From positions 124,001-188,000 of the forward strand of contig CAWDSF010000005.1 of NCBI GenBank assembly GCA_963804885.1: DNA of 64,000 nucleotides, in the 5' to 3' direction. The notes beneath the pieces are model-generated. The model was not told the origin of the DNA. It saw only the letters and a list, made by a program, of their open reading frames with translations, and searched no databases. The stretch comes from PALSA-1004 sp963804885. GTDB lineage: Bacteria; Pseudomonadota; Gammaproteobacteria; Burkholderiales; SG8-41. The position numbers and the translations under genes are program-made. Positions 8,292 to 18,041 of this stretch are shown here, piece by piece (within the stretch, counting starts at the first letter, position 1; each line of letters opens with the position of its first letter).

Positions 8292-9260
8292 TTAGTCGCC
8301 GCGGATGCCCGCCGCCCTGATCACTTTGCCGATCCTCGCGACTTCCGCCTGCACGCTGGCGCTTAATTGACCGGGCGTGCTCGCGGCGGCGTCCATGCCG
8401 GCAGCGGCAAACCTTTCCTGGATGTCCGCGCGCGCGAGAAATTGTGCAATTACCGTGTTGAGCCTGACGATGATCGCAGGCGGCGTGCCCGCCGGCGCGA
8501 AAACGCCGTAGATAGCAAGCGATTCGTAACCGGGCAGCGTAGCCGCGATGGCGGGCAATCCCGGAAACAACGCCGATGGCGCGGCACTGGTAACCGCGAG
8601 GGCTTTGACGCGGCCGGCCCTGACATGCGGCGTCGCCGCTCCGGCCGATGGAAACATCAGCTGCAGTTCGCCGGCGATCAGTGCGGTGAGCGCGGGACCT
8701 GCGCCCTTGTAGTTGACGCGCACGATATCGATTTGCGCCATCGTCCTGAACATTTCCGCGGCAAGATGGTTCGACGCACCGGTGCCCGAAGAACCGTAGT
8801 TCAGTCCGCCCGGCTTCGTTTTGGCGAGGGCGATAAGTTCGGCGACGGACTTCGCCGGCAACGCGGAATTGACGACCAGCACATTCACCGCGCGCGCGAC
8901 CGCGCTGACCGGCGTGAAATCGCGCAGCATATCGTAGGGCGTTGCCTGAATCAGCGGCGCCGTCCACAACGCGTTGTTGTAGAACAGCAGCGTGTAGCCG
9001 TTAGGCGCCGCTTTCGCCACGATTTCAGCGGGCACGACGCCGCTCGGCCGGTTTTCGATCACGACCTGTTGCCCGAGCGCGAGCGTCAGGCCCTGCGCGA
9101 CGATACGGGCCGGCACGTCGTTGCCGCCGCCTGCTTCGGACGTGACGATGCGCAAAGGCTTCACCGGATACTCCGCGGCGTTCGCGCCGGCAACGCCGCT
9201 CAATAGCATGGCGGCGGGCAACCAGCCGATATTACGCAACGCAGTTCGCGCAAGATTCAT
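8292..9260 (-). CDS. Bug family (TctC) periplasmic solute receptor
   Basis: 322-residue receptor of the tripartite tricarboxylate transporter type, which binds small carboxylates in the periplasm. Signal peptide MNLARTALRNIGWLPAAMLLSGVAGANA, then EYPVKPLRIVTSEAGGGNDV, the ENRPSG ligand-loop motif and NGYTLL. PAGTPP stands near residue 252. The usual NPGGG-like loop is SEAGGGND here, which may change ligand choice. No TctA/TctB membrane genes adjoin it. Divergent from the next Bug gene. Confidence 0.92.
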   Translation of the reverse strand: MNLARTALRNIGWLPAAMLLSGVAGANAAEYPVKPLRIVTSEAGGGNDVPARIVAQGLTLALGQQVVIENRPSGVVPAEIVAKAAPNGYTLLFYNNALWTAPLIQATPYDMLRDFTPVSAVARAVNVLVVNSALPAKSVAELIALAKTKPGGLNYGSSGTGASNHLAAEMFRTMAQIDIVRVNYKGAGPALTALIAGELQLMFPSAGAATPHVRAGRVKALAVTSAAPSALFPGLPAIAATLPGYESLAIYGVFAPAGTPPAIIVRLNTVIAQFLARADIQERFAAAGMDAAASTPGQLSASVQAEVARIGKVIRAAGIRGD

Positions 9261-9423
9261 CAGCGCAGTCTACCCCGCAGTACTTCCTTTTAGCGCGCCG
9301 CGAATTCACGCTAGCGATGTCGCACACGCTCGCTTGACGCGAACGCGGGCAACGCCGAAACTTGTGACCACAATCAATCCGGTCCCGCCATGCAGCAGGG
9401 CCGTCTCACTCGAGAGTTCGCCG

Positions 9424-10389
9424 TTGTCGCGCTCGCACATCACGCTTTGCTCCGTCATCTTGCTCGCGGCCTGTCTGCCTGCGCATGCGCAATCGTATCC
9501 CGCCAAGCCGATCCGCATGATCGTCGGCTTTGCCCCCGGCGGCGGCACTGACGTCACCGCGCGCGTAATTGCTTCACCTTTGGCGGAGCGTCTCGGCCAG
9601 CGCGTCGTCGTCGACAATCGGCCCGGTGCCGACGGGGTCGTCGGCGGCGATATCGTCGCCAAGTCGCCGCCCGACGGCTATACGATATTGATGGTGAACT
9701 CGGGGCACACGGTCAATCCCGGCGTCTTCAAGAAACTGCCTTACGACACGCTGCGCGATTTCGCGCCGGTTACGCTCGTCGCAATGATCGCTAACCTGCT
9801 CGTCGTGCATCCATCCCTGCCCGCCAAGTCGCTGGCCGAATTCGTGCGTCTCGCCAAAAGCCGCCCCGGCATGATCAACTACGCGTCCGGCGGCTACGGC
9901 TCGAGCGGGCATCTCGCGATCGAGCTCTTCAGGAAATTCACGCATGTCGAGCTCGTCCACGTGCCATACAAAAGCGGCGGCCTCGTCGCCACCGCGCTGC
10001 TCGCGGGCGAAGTCGACGTCTCGTTCAACACGATACCGTCGCTGATCACTTACGTGAAAGCGGGACGCCTGCGCACACTCGGCGTATCGACACCCCAGCG
10101 CTCGTTGAGCCTGCCCGAAGTGCCGACTATCGCCGAGCAAGGCTATCCGGGGTTTTCGGCGAGCGGCCTGGCCGGCATCGTGGCGCCGGCGGGGACGCCG
10201 CCCGATGCCGTCGATAAAATCCAGAAGGAGGTCGCCGTTCTTCTGAAGCAGCCGGCACTCGTCGAGCGATTCGTGACTCTCGGACTCGAGCCGGTCGGCA
10301 ACACGCCGGCCGAATTCGACAAATTCATTCGCGCCGACCTGGACAAGTGGACCCAGCTCACGCGCGAGCTCAAGATCACTCTGCAGTAA
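9424..10389 (+). CDS. Bug family (TctC) periplasmic solute receptor
   Basis: About 321 residues from the TTG at 9424, which gives a standard signal peptide (SRSHITLCSVILLAACLPAHAQ) ahead of SYPAKPIRMIVGFAPGGGTDVTAR. The frame is open further upstream, and a GTG at 9364 is the alternative start. Motifs VDNRPGADGVVG, DGYTIL, LPYDTLRDFAPV, VPYKSGG and PAGTPPDAVD are all present. The UGA-containing UGSC fusion gene begins 12 bases after its stop with its own ribosome site, so the two are probably cotranscribed. Confidence 0.88.
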   Translation: MSRSHITLCSVILLAACLPAHAQSYPAKPIRMIVGFAPGGGTDVTARVIASPLAERLGQRVVVDNRPGADGVVGGDIVAKSPPDGYTILMVNSGHTVNPGVFKKLPYDTLRDFAPVTLVAMIANLLVVHPSLPAKSLAEFVRLAKSRPGMINYASGGYGSSGHLAIELFRKFTHVELVHVPYKSGGLVATALLAGEVDVSFNTIPSLITYVKAGRLRTLGVSTPQRSLSLPEVPTIAEQGYPGFSASGLAGIVAPAGTPPDAVDKIQKEVAVLLKQPALVERFVTLGLEPVGNTPAEFDKFIRADLDKWTQLTRELKITLQ

Positions 10390-10401
10390 GGAGCGTATTA
10401 C

Positions 10402-12126
10402 ATGGAAAAGCTCGCAGTCGTAAGCCCGCTCGGGCTCGCGGTCGTCAAAGCCGGCGGCAGCGCGCCGCGCCTCGATACGCTCGCCGGCAAAACCATCGGC
10501 GAAGTGTGGAACGGCGTATTCAAGGGCAATTTCACCTTTCCCGTCGTGCGCAAGCTGCTGCAGCAAAAATATCCGGACCTGAAAATAATTCCGTACACGG
10601 AATTTCCGCACGCGCCGCACAGCGACAATCCCGCGCGCCAGCAGGAGCTCGCGAATGAAGTCATCGCTATCGCGCAGCGACACGGCTGCGATGCGCTGAT
10701 CACCGGCAACGGCGCCTGAGGCAACTGCGCTCCGGCCGCGGCGCGGCCGGCTACGGCGGCAGAGAAGGCCGGGCTGCCGACGGTCGTCGTCACGACGTCC
10801 GGCTTTTCGGTGCTTGCTCGCTTCACGGGCAAGGCCGGCGGCGTCGACGATCTCCACATCGCCGAATACCCGGGGCCACTCGGCATACACGAAGCGCAGG
10901 AAATCGAAAATAACATCGCGCAAGTGCTCGTCGAGCGCATCGTTGCGGGGCTGACCGCGACCACCGGGGGCGCCGCAACCAAACGCGCTGCAGCACAAGA
11001 TCCGCGCGCCATCGTTTTCACCGGCACGGCGGAAGAAGTCGATCGCTATTTTCTCGCACAGGAATGGAGCGACGGGTTGCCGGTCGTCGCACCCACGCTC
11101 GAAAGGGTCGCAAGTTTCCTCCGCTATACCGACCGCGCTCACGACGAAGAGATCGCGATCCTGCCGTCGGCCAATCTGCGGGCGACACCGTGGAATATTG
11201 CGGTCAACGGCGTGATGGCGGGCTTGCGACCAGTACACATGCCATTGCTGATTGCAGCAGTCGAAGCGCTCGCCGATCCTGAGTGCCGGCTGGCAAGCAT
11301 CGGCAGCTCGTCGGGAATTTTTCCGTACGTGCTCGTCAACGGGCCGCTGGCAAAAGCGCTCGGCTTCGAGAATGACGCGCAACTCGTTTCACGCGGCGCC
11401 AACCCGGCGCTGGGGCGCGCGGTTGGACTCATCGTCAAAAATATCGCGGGTTTTCGTCCCGGCGCGAGCTATATGGGGACGTTCGGGTATCCGCTGGCCA
11501 TTGCGCTCGCCGAAAACGAGACGGCGTCGCCGTGGGAACCGTTCCATGTGAGCCGCGGTTTTGCGCCCGCGCAGAGCACCGTGACGATAGGCGTCACCAA
11601 TAACTGGGGGCCAGCGCCCGCCGCGTACAGCGCACAAGGACAAAGCGGCGCGCAAAGCGCGCTCGAATTGATTGCCAAGGAAATCAAGAGCTCGACGCGG
11701 CTATTTAATTTCCCGGCCCGCGGCGCCGATGCGGAACGCGTAATGCTCACCATCCTGATGTCGCCGTCGATCGCGCAGTCGCTCGCCGACGCTGGCTATT
11801 CAAAGCAGGACATCAAGAACCACCTTTACGAACATACGCGCATGTCGCTGCGCGAATTCGACTGGGTGCTCAAGTACACGACGATCTCCGGCCAATCGGC
11901 GCGCGAGCGCGTAGCGGAAGGCGTATTTCCGCCGGAGTTTGCAGGCGCGCCCGACGACAGCGTGCGCGTGCTGTCGAGTCCCGACATACTGCACATCGTC
12001 GTGTGCGGCGACCCGCACCGCAATCGCGTGATGGTGCTCGAAGGCGGCCATACGTATCCGGTCACGAAGCCGGTCGTGCTACCCGCGAAGTGGGACGAGC
12101 TATTGAAAGAATCAGCGAAAAGCTAG
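10402..12126 (+). CDS. UGSC-type selenoprotein fused to a WSDGLP domain; in-frame UGA at 10717 read as selenocysteine
   Basis: One 574-residue frame if TGA 10717-10719 is decoded as Sec106. ATG 10402 has an AAGGAG site. The N-terminal domain ends its first half with DALITGNGA, then U-G-N-C, and continues directly into ATAAEKAGLPTVVVTTSGF, a fold-consistent continuation in the same frame with the same codon use. The U-G-x-C motif defines the UGSC-containing family described from selenoprotein surveys. From about residue 205 a second domain follows (LAQEWSDGLPVVAPTLERV) that is homologous to the separate protein at 40786-41829. A stem-loop at 10732-10750 follows the UGA. Function unknown; the Sec/Cys pair suggests thiol or selenol redox chemistry. 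Annotation pipelines will split it in two. Confidence 0.85.
10732..10750 (+). promoter_or_regulatory. Candidate bacterial SECIS stem-loop for the UGA at 10717
   Basis: CCGGCCG-CGGCG-CGGCCGG, a perfect 7-bp stem starting 12 bases after the UGA. The position suits a bacterial SECIS, which must lie directly downstream. The loop lacks the GU dinucleotide seen in the other two candidates of this window, so this is the weakest of the three. Confidence 0.5.
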
Positions 12127-13440
12127 CGTCCGTCCGACAATGCGTTCGCCCTGATGTATAGAAGGGCGAAGAGGTCCGACCGAAGCAACGTCGGCCATTC
12201 ATGCTTCGATACCTTGTATGGTGTTTCTGCGTTCTCTGAGCGATGCTGGGGGGACGCTGGGGTGGAGGGACGTTCGATTTGATCTGCCAGCAGAGGCTGG
12301 ACAGACCTGCTGAGAACTCTCCCACCCCGTCTCCCAACGTCGATGAGGAATCTAGCGGCAGCGCTTGTAACGCCGACCGCCGATTTGAACGCAAGTTTAC
12401 GTGATAGACGAGCCACCCCAGCGCCGTTCACCTTACACCTGACGGAGGTTGATATGCAATCGAAGCTGACGTTCGGCATGGATATCGGGAAGAACGAGGT
12501 GGTGGTCGCTTGTCATGAAGGCGCTTTCGCGATACTCAAGATGGCCAACGCAGTCGCCGGGCTAAGGCGTTGGCTCGGCAGCGTGCCGGCGGGCAGCCGT
12601 TTGGGCCTGGAGGCGACGGGGGGCTACCACGAACCGGTGGCGGAACTCGCGTACTCGTTGGGATTTACCGTTTACATACTCAATCCCAAGGACGTGCACT
12701 TCTACGCGCGTGCATTGGGGGCGCGTGGCAAGACCGACCGGCTGGATGCACAGATCATTGCCGCTTACGTGGCCGAACACTGCGCGCGTCTGCATCCGTT
12801 CGCGCCTCTGAGCGCCGACGAGAAGCTGCTGCGCGAGCTCGCCCGCCGGCGCGCCACGCTGGTCAACGCCAAGAGCATGCTCCAACAATCCTTGCGTGTA
12901 TTGCCCGGCTTCGAACGCGAAGGACGCGAGCTGTTGCGCGCCATGGGCAGCTTTGCTGACCGGCTCGAGCGCAAGCTCGCCCAGATCGCCGCGCGTTCCA
13001 GCGAACGCGCAACGCTCGTCAAGCGGCTGCAGACGATCGATGGCGTGGGCACGCTCACCAGCATCCGCTGCGCAACGCTCTTCACCCGCGTGCCCTTGCA
13101 CAGTAGTGATGCGGCAGTCGCCTTCTTTGGGCTCGATCCTCGACCCAACGATTCCGGCCAGCACCGCGGCCGCCGGCGTTTGAGCAAGCGTGGTCCGAGC
13201 GAGGATCGCCGTCTGCTCTACAATGCCGCCATGTCCGCCATCCGCACGCCCACCTGGCGGCCACTCTATCAGCATCTGCGTAGCCGCGGACTGGCCTCCA
13301 CCGAGGCCATCATCATCATTGCCCGCCGGATAGTCAGAATTGCCTTCGCCATGTATCGAAATCATTCGAACTTCAACCCTCGGTTAGTGCCGCGACCATA
13401 TTGCCCCGCTTGACACCAACCATAGAATCTCAGCACGAAC
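12127..13440. mobile_element. IS110-family insertion sequence (ends approximate)
   Basis: Contains one IS110-type transposase (12454-13413) and a 327-base non-coding stretch before it. IS110 elements have no clear terminal inverted repeats, so the limits given are only the flanking genes. The upstream stretch holds a strong stem, TTCGCCCT (12145-12152) with AGGGCGAA (12163-12170), and other G/C-rich pairings. In IS110 elements this region is transcribed into the bridge RNA that pairs with donor and target DNA. The element lies directly after the UGSC fusion gene. Confidence 0.7.
12454..13413 (+). CDS. IS110 family transposase (DEDD recombinase)
   Basis: 319 aa. RuvC-like N-terminal domain with the four acidic residues D10 (GMDIGK), E53 (GLEATGG), D95 and D98 (KTDRLDA). 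C-terminal Transposase_20 domain with the helix-hairpin-helix-like text IDGVGTLTSIRCATL and the serine region DSGQHRGRRRLSKRG. Full length for the family with no visible lesion, so it could be active. Start at MQSKLTFGMDIG with a GGAGG site; the frame is open upstream. Confidence 0.95.
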   Translation: MQSKLTFGMDIGKNEVVVACHEGAFAILKMANAVAGLRRWLGSVPAGSRLGLEATGGYHEPVAELAYSLGFTVYILNPKDVHFYARALGARGKTDRLDAQIIAAYVAEHCARLHPFAPLSADEKLLRELARRRATLVNAKSMLQQSLRVLPGFEREGRELLRAMGSFADRLERKLAQIAARSSERATLVKRLQTIDGVGTLTSIRCATLFTRVPLHSSDAAVAFFGLDPRPNDSGQHRGRRRLSKRGPSEDRRLLYNAAMSAIRTPTWRPLYQHLRSRGLASTEAIIIIARRIVRIAFAMYRNHSNFNPRLVPRPYCPA

Positions 13441-13452
13441 GGCCTTCGCCAA

Positions 13453-14436
13453 TCAATCGGCCTTGATGCCGGCGTCGCGCGCGACCGCGCTCCATTTCTT
13501 TAATTCGCTCGCGAGATAGGCGGCGAACCGCTCGGGACTGCCGCCCATCGTCTCGATGCCGGACTCGGCGAAGCGGGTCTGCAGCGCCGGGGTCATCAGC
13601 GCACGGTTCACTTCTTCGTTGATTTTCCTGACGACCGCCGCCGGCGTGCCGGCCGGCGCCCACAGCCCGTACCAGTTATCGAATTCGTAGCCGGGCACGC
13701 CCGCTTCGGCGATCGTCGGCAGATCCGGCACTATTTTCGCGCGATGCACGCCCGTCACGGCGAGCGCGCGCACGCGGCCCGCCTTGACCGCGGGCAGCAG
13801 CGACGCCACGTTGGCGATCTGCAGGTGAATCTCACCGGAGATGACCGCGGTGGTGACGGGGCCGGTTCCCTTATAGGGCACGTGCACGAGTTTGATTTTG
13901 GCGAGAGACCGAAACAACTCGACCGCAAAATGCCCGACCGAGCCATTGCCGCCGGAGCCGTAGCGGAGTTCGTCGGGCCTGGCTTTCGCGAGCGCGATCA
14001 GCTCCGCGACCGAGCGCGCCGGCACGCTGGGGTTAACGACGAGACAATCGGTCTGGGTGACGGTCACCACGACCGGCGTGAAATCTTTTTCCGGATCGTA
14101 CGGGAGCCGGGAATTAATCGCCGGGATGAAAGCGAAATTGGCGGTCGTCATCAAGAGCGTGTAGCCGTCCGGCGCCGCCTTCGCGACGAGGTTAGTGCCT
14201 ATCGTCGTCGCGCCGCCGCTGTTGTTTTCCACGATGACGGACTGGCCCCACGCTTCGCCCGCCTTCTGCGCAATCAGGCGCGCCACGAGATCGGTGCCGC
14301 CGCCCGGCGCGCTCGGGACGATCAGGCGCACCGGCTTGCGCGGATAGTCGGCCTGCGCGTAAACCGCCGCCGGCCATGCGGCATAGCCGGCGAGCAGTCC
14401 GCACAACAGAGCTGGCTTGGTTAATGAACGAATCAC
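13453..14436 (-). CDS. Bug family (TctC) periplasmic solute receptor
   Basis: 327 aa from a GTG start at 14436 with GGGGGAG in front, giving the signal peptide VIRSLTKPALLCGLLAGYAAWPAAVYA. Contains DYPRKPVRLIVPSAPGGGTD, then ENNSGGA (usually DNRPGA), DGYTLL, LPYDPEKDFTPV, VPYKGTGPVTT and PAGTPAAVV. Divergently placed to the MmgE/PrpD gene at 14608 with 171 bases between them, a likely shared control region. Confidence 0.92.
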   Translation of the reverse strand: MIRSLTKPALLCGLLAGYAAWPAAVYAQADYPRKPVRLIVPSAPGGGTDLVARLIAQKAGEAWGQSVIVENNSGGATTIGTNLVAKAAPDGYTLLMTTANFAFIPAINSRLPYDPEKDFTPVVVTVTQTDCLVVNPSVPARSVAELIALAKARPDELRYGSGGNGSVGHFAVELFRSLAKIKLVHVPYKGTGPVTTAVISGEIHLQIANVASLLPAVKAGRVRALAVTGVHRAKIVPDLPTIAEAGVPGYEFDNWYGLWAPAGTPAAVVRKINEEVNRALMTPALQTRFAESGIETMGGSPERFAAYLASELKKWSAVARDAGIKAD

Positions 14437-14607
14437 GTCTCCCCCGCCCGTCTCTATAACATGCGTTTTACGGCGCGCGCAAACGACCGCGGTGCCGCGT
14501 TTGCCAATCGCGCGCAAAAAGCAGACCATTCCGAAAACCGCTTGAGCGCCGGCGCGTGAAACAGCCGGGCGCATTCCACGCTGTGCCCCATCCAGAGGAG
14601 AACCACC

Positions 14608-16014
14608 ATGCTGACCAAACGCCTCGCTGAATTCGTCGTCGACACCCGCACCACGGATATCCCCGCAACGGTACTCGCGGGCTCGCGTTATGCATTGATC
14701 GACACGCTCGGTTGCGCTCTCGCCGGCACGCTGGAGCCCGCGGCCGAACTCGCGGCGCAGTGGGCGCAGGAAATGGGCGCGCCGGGCAAGGCCACGATAT
14801 GGGGCCGCAATCTCACCACTTCGGCGGCCGAAGCAGCGTTCGCGAACGGCATCGCCGGCCACGCGCTCGACTTCGACGACAGCCTGCCGAGCCTGCGCGG
14901 CCACCCGAGCACCACGATGGGCCCTGCCGCGCTCGCCGTCGGCGAAGTCGCTGGATCGTCGGGTGCCGACGTGCTCGCGGCGTTCGCGCTCGGGCTGGAA
15001 GTCGCGGGCAAAATCGGCCGCGCGCTCGGCCCCGGACATTACGTGCGCGGCTGGCACACGACGGCGACCGGCGGCATTTTTTCCGCGACCACCACGGCGG
15101 CACGCTTGTGGGGGCTCAATACACGGCAACTGCAAGCGGCGTGGGGAATCGCGGCATCGCAGGTGGGGGGACTCGTGCGCAATTTCGGCACGATGACCAA
15201 GCCATTTCACGCGGGCCATGCGGCGCGCAGCGGCGTGCTGGCCGCCTGGATGGCGCAGCACGGCTTTACGGCGGACGAAAATATTTTCGACGGCGACAAC
15301 GATTTCTTCGCAACGTACGGCGGCAACGACGGCACGCCGCTCGCCGCGACGATCGACCAGCTCGGCAAGCCATGGGAAATGCTCGAGCCCGGCATCTACG
15401 TGAAGCGCTGGCCCAGCTGCTACTGCAATGCACGGCCGGTCGGCGGGATGCTCAAGTTGATCGAGCAGCACGGCATCCGCGCCGATGAAGTCGAAGCCGT
15501 CGAAATCGGCTTTCTGCCCGGCTCGGATACCGCGCTCGTGAGTTCGGATCCGCACACGGGGCTCGAGGGCAAGTTCAGCATCGAATACAACGCCGCCGCG
15601 GTGCTGCTCGACGGCAAGCTCACGCTCGAAACATTCACCGATCCGATGGTTGAGCGTCCCGCCATTCGCGCATTGATGAAGAAAGTGAAGCGTTACCGCA
15701 TCGAAGCGAAAGGCACTTACTCGGGCGTGGTCGGCTACAGCGACGTAATGATCGCCACCAAGCGCGGCCGCCACACCCTGCGCGTCGATCACGCGCCGGG
15801 CTCCCCTGAATGGCCGATGACCGAAGCCGATCGCGACGAGAAATTTCTCGACTGCGCGGGCCGCGTGCTCGGCGAGCCGGGCGCGCAGCAACTGCTCGGC
15901 TTGATGCGCGGCTTCGAGTCGATTCCGAACATCCGGACCTTGCTCAAAGCCACCGTGCCGACGGCGAACGCATCCTCCAAGGCGCCAACGGGTGTCGCGA
16001 GCACCGCAAAATAA
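14608..16014 (+). CDS. MmgE/PrpD family protein (2-methylcitrate dehydratase-like)
   Basis: 468 aa cytoplasmic protein of the PrpD fold, whose known members dehydrate 2-methylcitrate or act on related tricarboxylates (for example cis-aconitate decarboxylase). AGGAG site before the ATG. Family text: GSRYALIDTLGCALAGT, GIAGHALDFDDS with the conserved H-x-x-D-F-D-D cluster, GYSDVMIATKRG. Followed after 8 bases by a Bug receptor gene, an arrangement seen repeatedly in this window, which suggests the receptor imports this enzyme's substrate or a precursor. Substrate unknown. Confidence 0.9.
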   Translation: MLTKRLAEFVVDTRTTDIPATVLAGSRYALIDTLGCALAGTLEPAAELAAQWAQEMGAPGKATIWGRNLTTSAAEAAFANGIAGHALDFDDSLPSLRGHPSTTMGPAALAVGEVAGSSGADVLAAFALGLEVAGKIGRALGPGHYVRGWHTTATGGIFSATTTAARLWGLNTRQLQAAWGIAASQVGGLVRNFGTMTKPFHAGHAARSGVLAAWMAQHGFTADENIFDGDNDFFATYGGNDGTPLAATIDQLGKPWEMLEPGIYVKRWPSCYCNARPVGGMLKLIEQHGIRADEVEAVEIGFLPGSDTALVSSDPHTGLEGKFSIEYNAAAVLLDGKLTLETFTDPMVERPAIRALMKKVKRYRIEAKGTYSGVVGYSDVMIATKRGRHTLRVDHAPGSPEWPMTEADRDEKFLDCAGRVLGEPGAQQLLGLMRGFESIPNIRTLLKATVPTANASSKAPTGVASTAK

Positions 16015-16022
16015 ATCCGGGA

Positions 16023-16998
16023 ATGAACATTAAGGCTGACCTGCGCTGCATCGCGCTCGTTTGCTGCATTGTTGCCGGCGTGGCCTGCAAGCGCGGCCGG
16101 GGCGTATCCCGATAAGCCGATCCGCCTGATCGTGCCGCAACCGCCGGGCGGCACGTCCGACATACTCGCGCGCGTGCTCGCGTCGAAGCTCGCTGAGAAT
16201 CTGCGTCAGCAGATCATCATCGACAATCGCGCGGGCGCCAGCGGCACCATAGGCACCGATCTTGCCGCCAAATCTCCGCCCGACGGCTATACGCTCGTGC
16301 TGGTATACACGACGCACGCGACGACGCCGGGCATCTACGGAAAATTGCCATACGATCCGGTCGCCGACTTCGCGCCGGTCACGCTGGCCGCAGCGGCGCC
16401 GCTGCTGCTCGTGGTGCATCCGAAAATCCCCGTGACTTCGGTGAAAGAGTTGATCGCTTATGCGAAAACGCGGCCAGGCGAGCTCAATTTCTGCTCCGCA
16501 GGCAATGGCAGCGGCAGTCATCTCGCCGGCGAGCTTTTCAACACGATGACCGGCGTCAAGCTCACGCATATTCCCTACAAAGGATCCGGGCTCGCCATCA
16601 CGGAGCTGATCGGCGGCCAGGTGCAACTGATGTTCGCGGGCATCGTCCCGATCGATCCGCACGTAAAGTCCGGCCGCGTGCGCAGCATCGCCGTAACGAG
16701 CGCGAAGCGCTCAGTTGCGATTCCGCAAGTGCCGACCATCGCCGAATCCGGCTTGCCTGGATTTGAAGTCGTCGGCTGGTACGGCGTGCTCGCGCCCGCG
16801 CGGACTCCGCATCCAGTCGTCGCTCGACTGCATAACGAATTCGTCAAAATTCTGCAGACGCAGGACATTCGCGACCGGCTGTTGAGCGAAGGCGCCGAGC
16901 CCGTCGGCAATACGCCTGCCGAATTCACTGCTTTTATCAAGACCGACATCGGGCGCTGGGCGAAAGTCATCAAGGCCGCGGGCGCCAAGCTCGATTGA
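16023..16998 (+). CDS. Bug family (TctC) periplasmic solute receptor with an apparent +1 shift in the signal peptide
   Basis: ATG 16023 gives MNIKADLRCIALVCCIVAGV, a proper signal peptide, but the mature domain (AYPDKPIRLIVPQPPGGTSD) is in the next frame. Dropping one A from tgcaagcg near 16090 joins them as ...VACSAAGAYPDKP. Without that correction the gene must start at TTG 16069 without a usable signal. Later motifs are intact: DNRAGASGTIG, DGYTLV, LPYDPVADFAPV, IPYKGSG. Follows the MmgE/PrpD gene after 8 bases. Confidence 0.88.
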
Positions 16999-17028
16999 GC
17001 GCGGCGCGGCGCGCGCCGCCCTGCTGTT

Positions 17029-18018
17029 TTATTCTATTTTGATGCCCAGAGTCTTGACGACTTTGGCCCACATCGCGGTTTCGTCGCGCACGATCTGATT
17101 CGCCTCGCGCGAAGAATTGCCGACCGGTTCCGAACCGACGCCCAGCGCCGCTTCCTTCACTTCCGGCAGGCGCAGAATTTTGGCCGACTCGCGATTAAGC
17201 TTGTCGACGACTGCTGCCGGCGTTTTGACCGGGGCGAACACCCCCACCCATCCTTCGACGTTGAAGCCGGCGAGGCCCGCTTCACTGATCGTCGGCAGAT
17301 CGGGCAGCACCGCCGAACGCTTGTCGCTGGTGACGGCGATCGCGCGCAAGCGGCCCGCCTTCACTTGCGGCATGGCTGACGGCGGCGTCGCGAACGAGAC
17401 CTGGGTTTCATTGCTGACAAGACTGATCATTGCCGGTCCACCGCCTTTATACGGCACGGTCGTGATGTTGACGCCGACGGTCAGCTTGAAAAGCTCGACG
17501 GCGAGGTGCTGCGCGGTGCCCGTTCCGGGATTCGAAGCGCTCAACTTGCCCGGATTCGCTTTTGCATACGCGATCAATTCCTTGACCGACGTCACCGGCA
17601 GCGACGGATTCACGACCACCACGTTCGCATATTTGATGATTTGCGTGATCGCAGTCAGATCACGCGCGGCGACGAATGGCAGATTGGCATAGACGCTCGC
17701 GTTGACGGTGATCGACGCCTCGGCCGTGACCAGCAGCGTGTAGCCGTCGGGGACGGACCTGACGACAATTTCGTTGGCGATATTGCCGGCGGCGCCGCCG
17801 CGATTGTCGATGACGACGCTCTGGTTCAGCGCGGTCGCCAGCCGCGTCCCGAGCACGCGCGCCGAAAAATCGGACGAGCCGCCGGGCGGATAGCCGACGA
17901 CGATGCGGATCGGCTTGTCGGGGTAGGCGGACGCTTGTTGGGCGAACGCAGGCGCGAACGCGGTGCACGCGGCAATACCAACTGCGGACCATGCGATGAA
18001 TGAACGCCGCGGATGCAT
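17029..18018 (-). CDS. Bug family (TctC) periplasmic solute receptor
   Basis: 329 aa. ATG 18018 has an AGGAGGT site; the signal peptide includes a double arginine (HPRRSFIAWSAVGIAACTAFAPAFA), possibly Tat-like. Mature part YPDKPIRIVVGYPPGGSSDFSAR, DNRGGAAGN, DGYTLL, VPYKGGGPAM, NPGTGTAQH. Begins 23 bases after the stop of another Bug gene on the same strand, forming a two-receptor unit. It ends facing the Bug gene at 16998. Confidence 0.93.
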   Translation of the reverse strand: MHPRRSFIAWSAVGIAACTAFAPAFAQQASAYPDKPIRIVVGYPPGGSSDFSARVLGTRLATALNQSVVIDNRGGAAGNIANEIVVRSVPDGYTLLVTAEASITVNASVYANLPFVAARDLTAITQIIKYANVVVVNPSLPVTSVKELIAYAKANPGKLSASNPGTGTAQHLAVELFKLTVGVNITTVPYKGGGPAMISLVSNETQVSFATPPSAMPQVKAGRLRAIAVTSDKRSAVLPDLPTISEAGLAGFNVEGWVGVFAPVKTPAAVVDKLNRESAKILRLPEVKEAALGVGSEPVGNSSREANQIVRDETAMWAKVVKTLGIKIE

Positions 18019-18041
18019 CGTTACCTCCTGTAGGCCAAGCC

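Noticed and set aside
12127..12160. Terminal inverted repeats for the insertion sequence
   Set aside because: None found with the region near 13414-13440, as expected for IS110 elements.
14437..15891. Open minus-strand frame extending the Bug gene at 13453 upstream by about 480 codons
   Set aside because: It is opposite the MmgE/PrpD gene and is not protein-like; the receptor's signal peptide and ribosome site fix the start at 14436.
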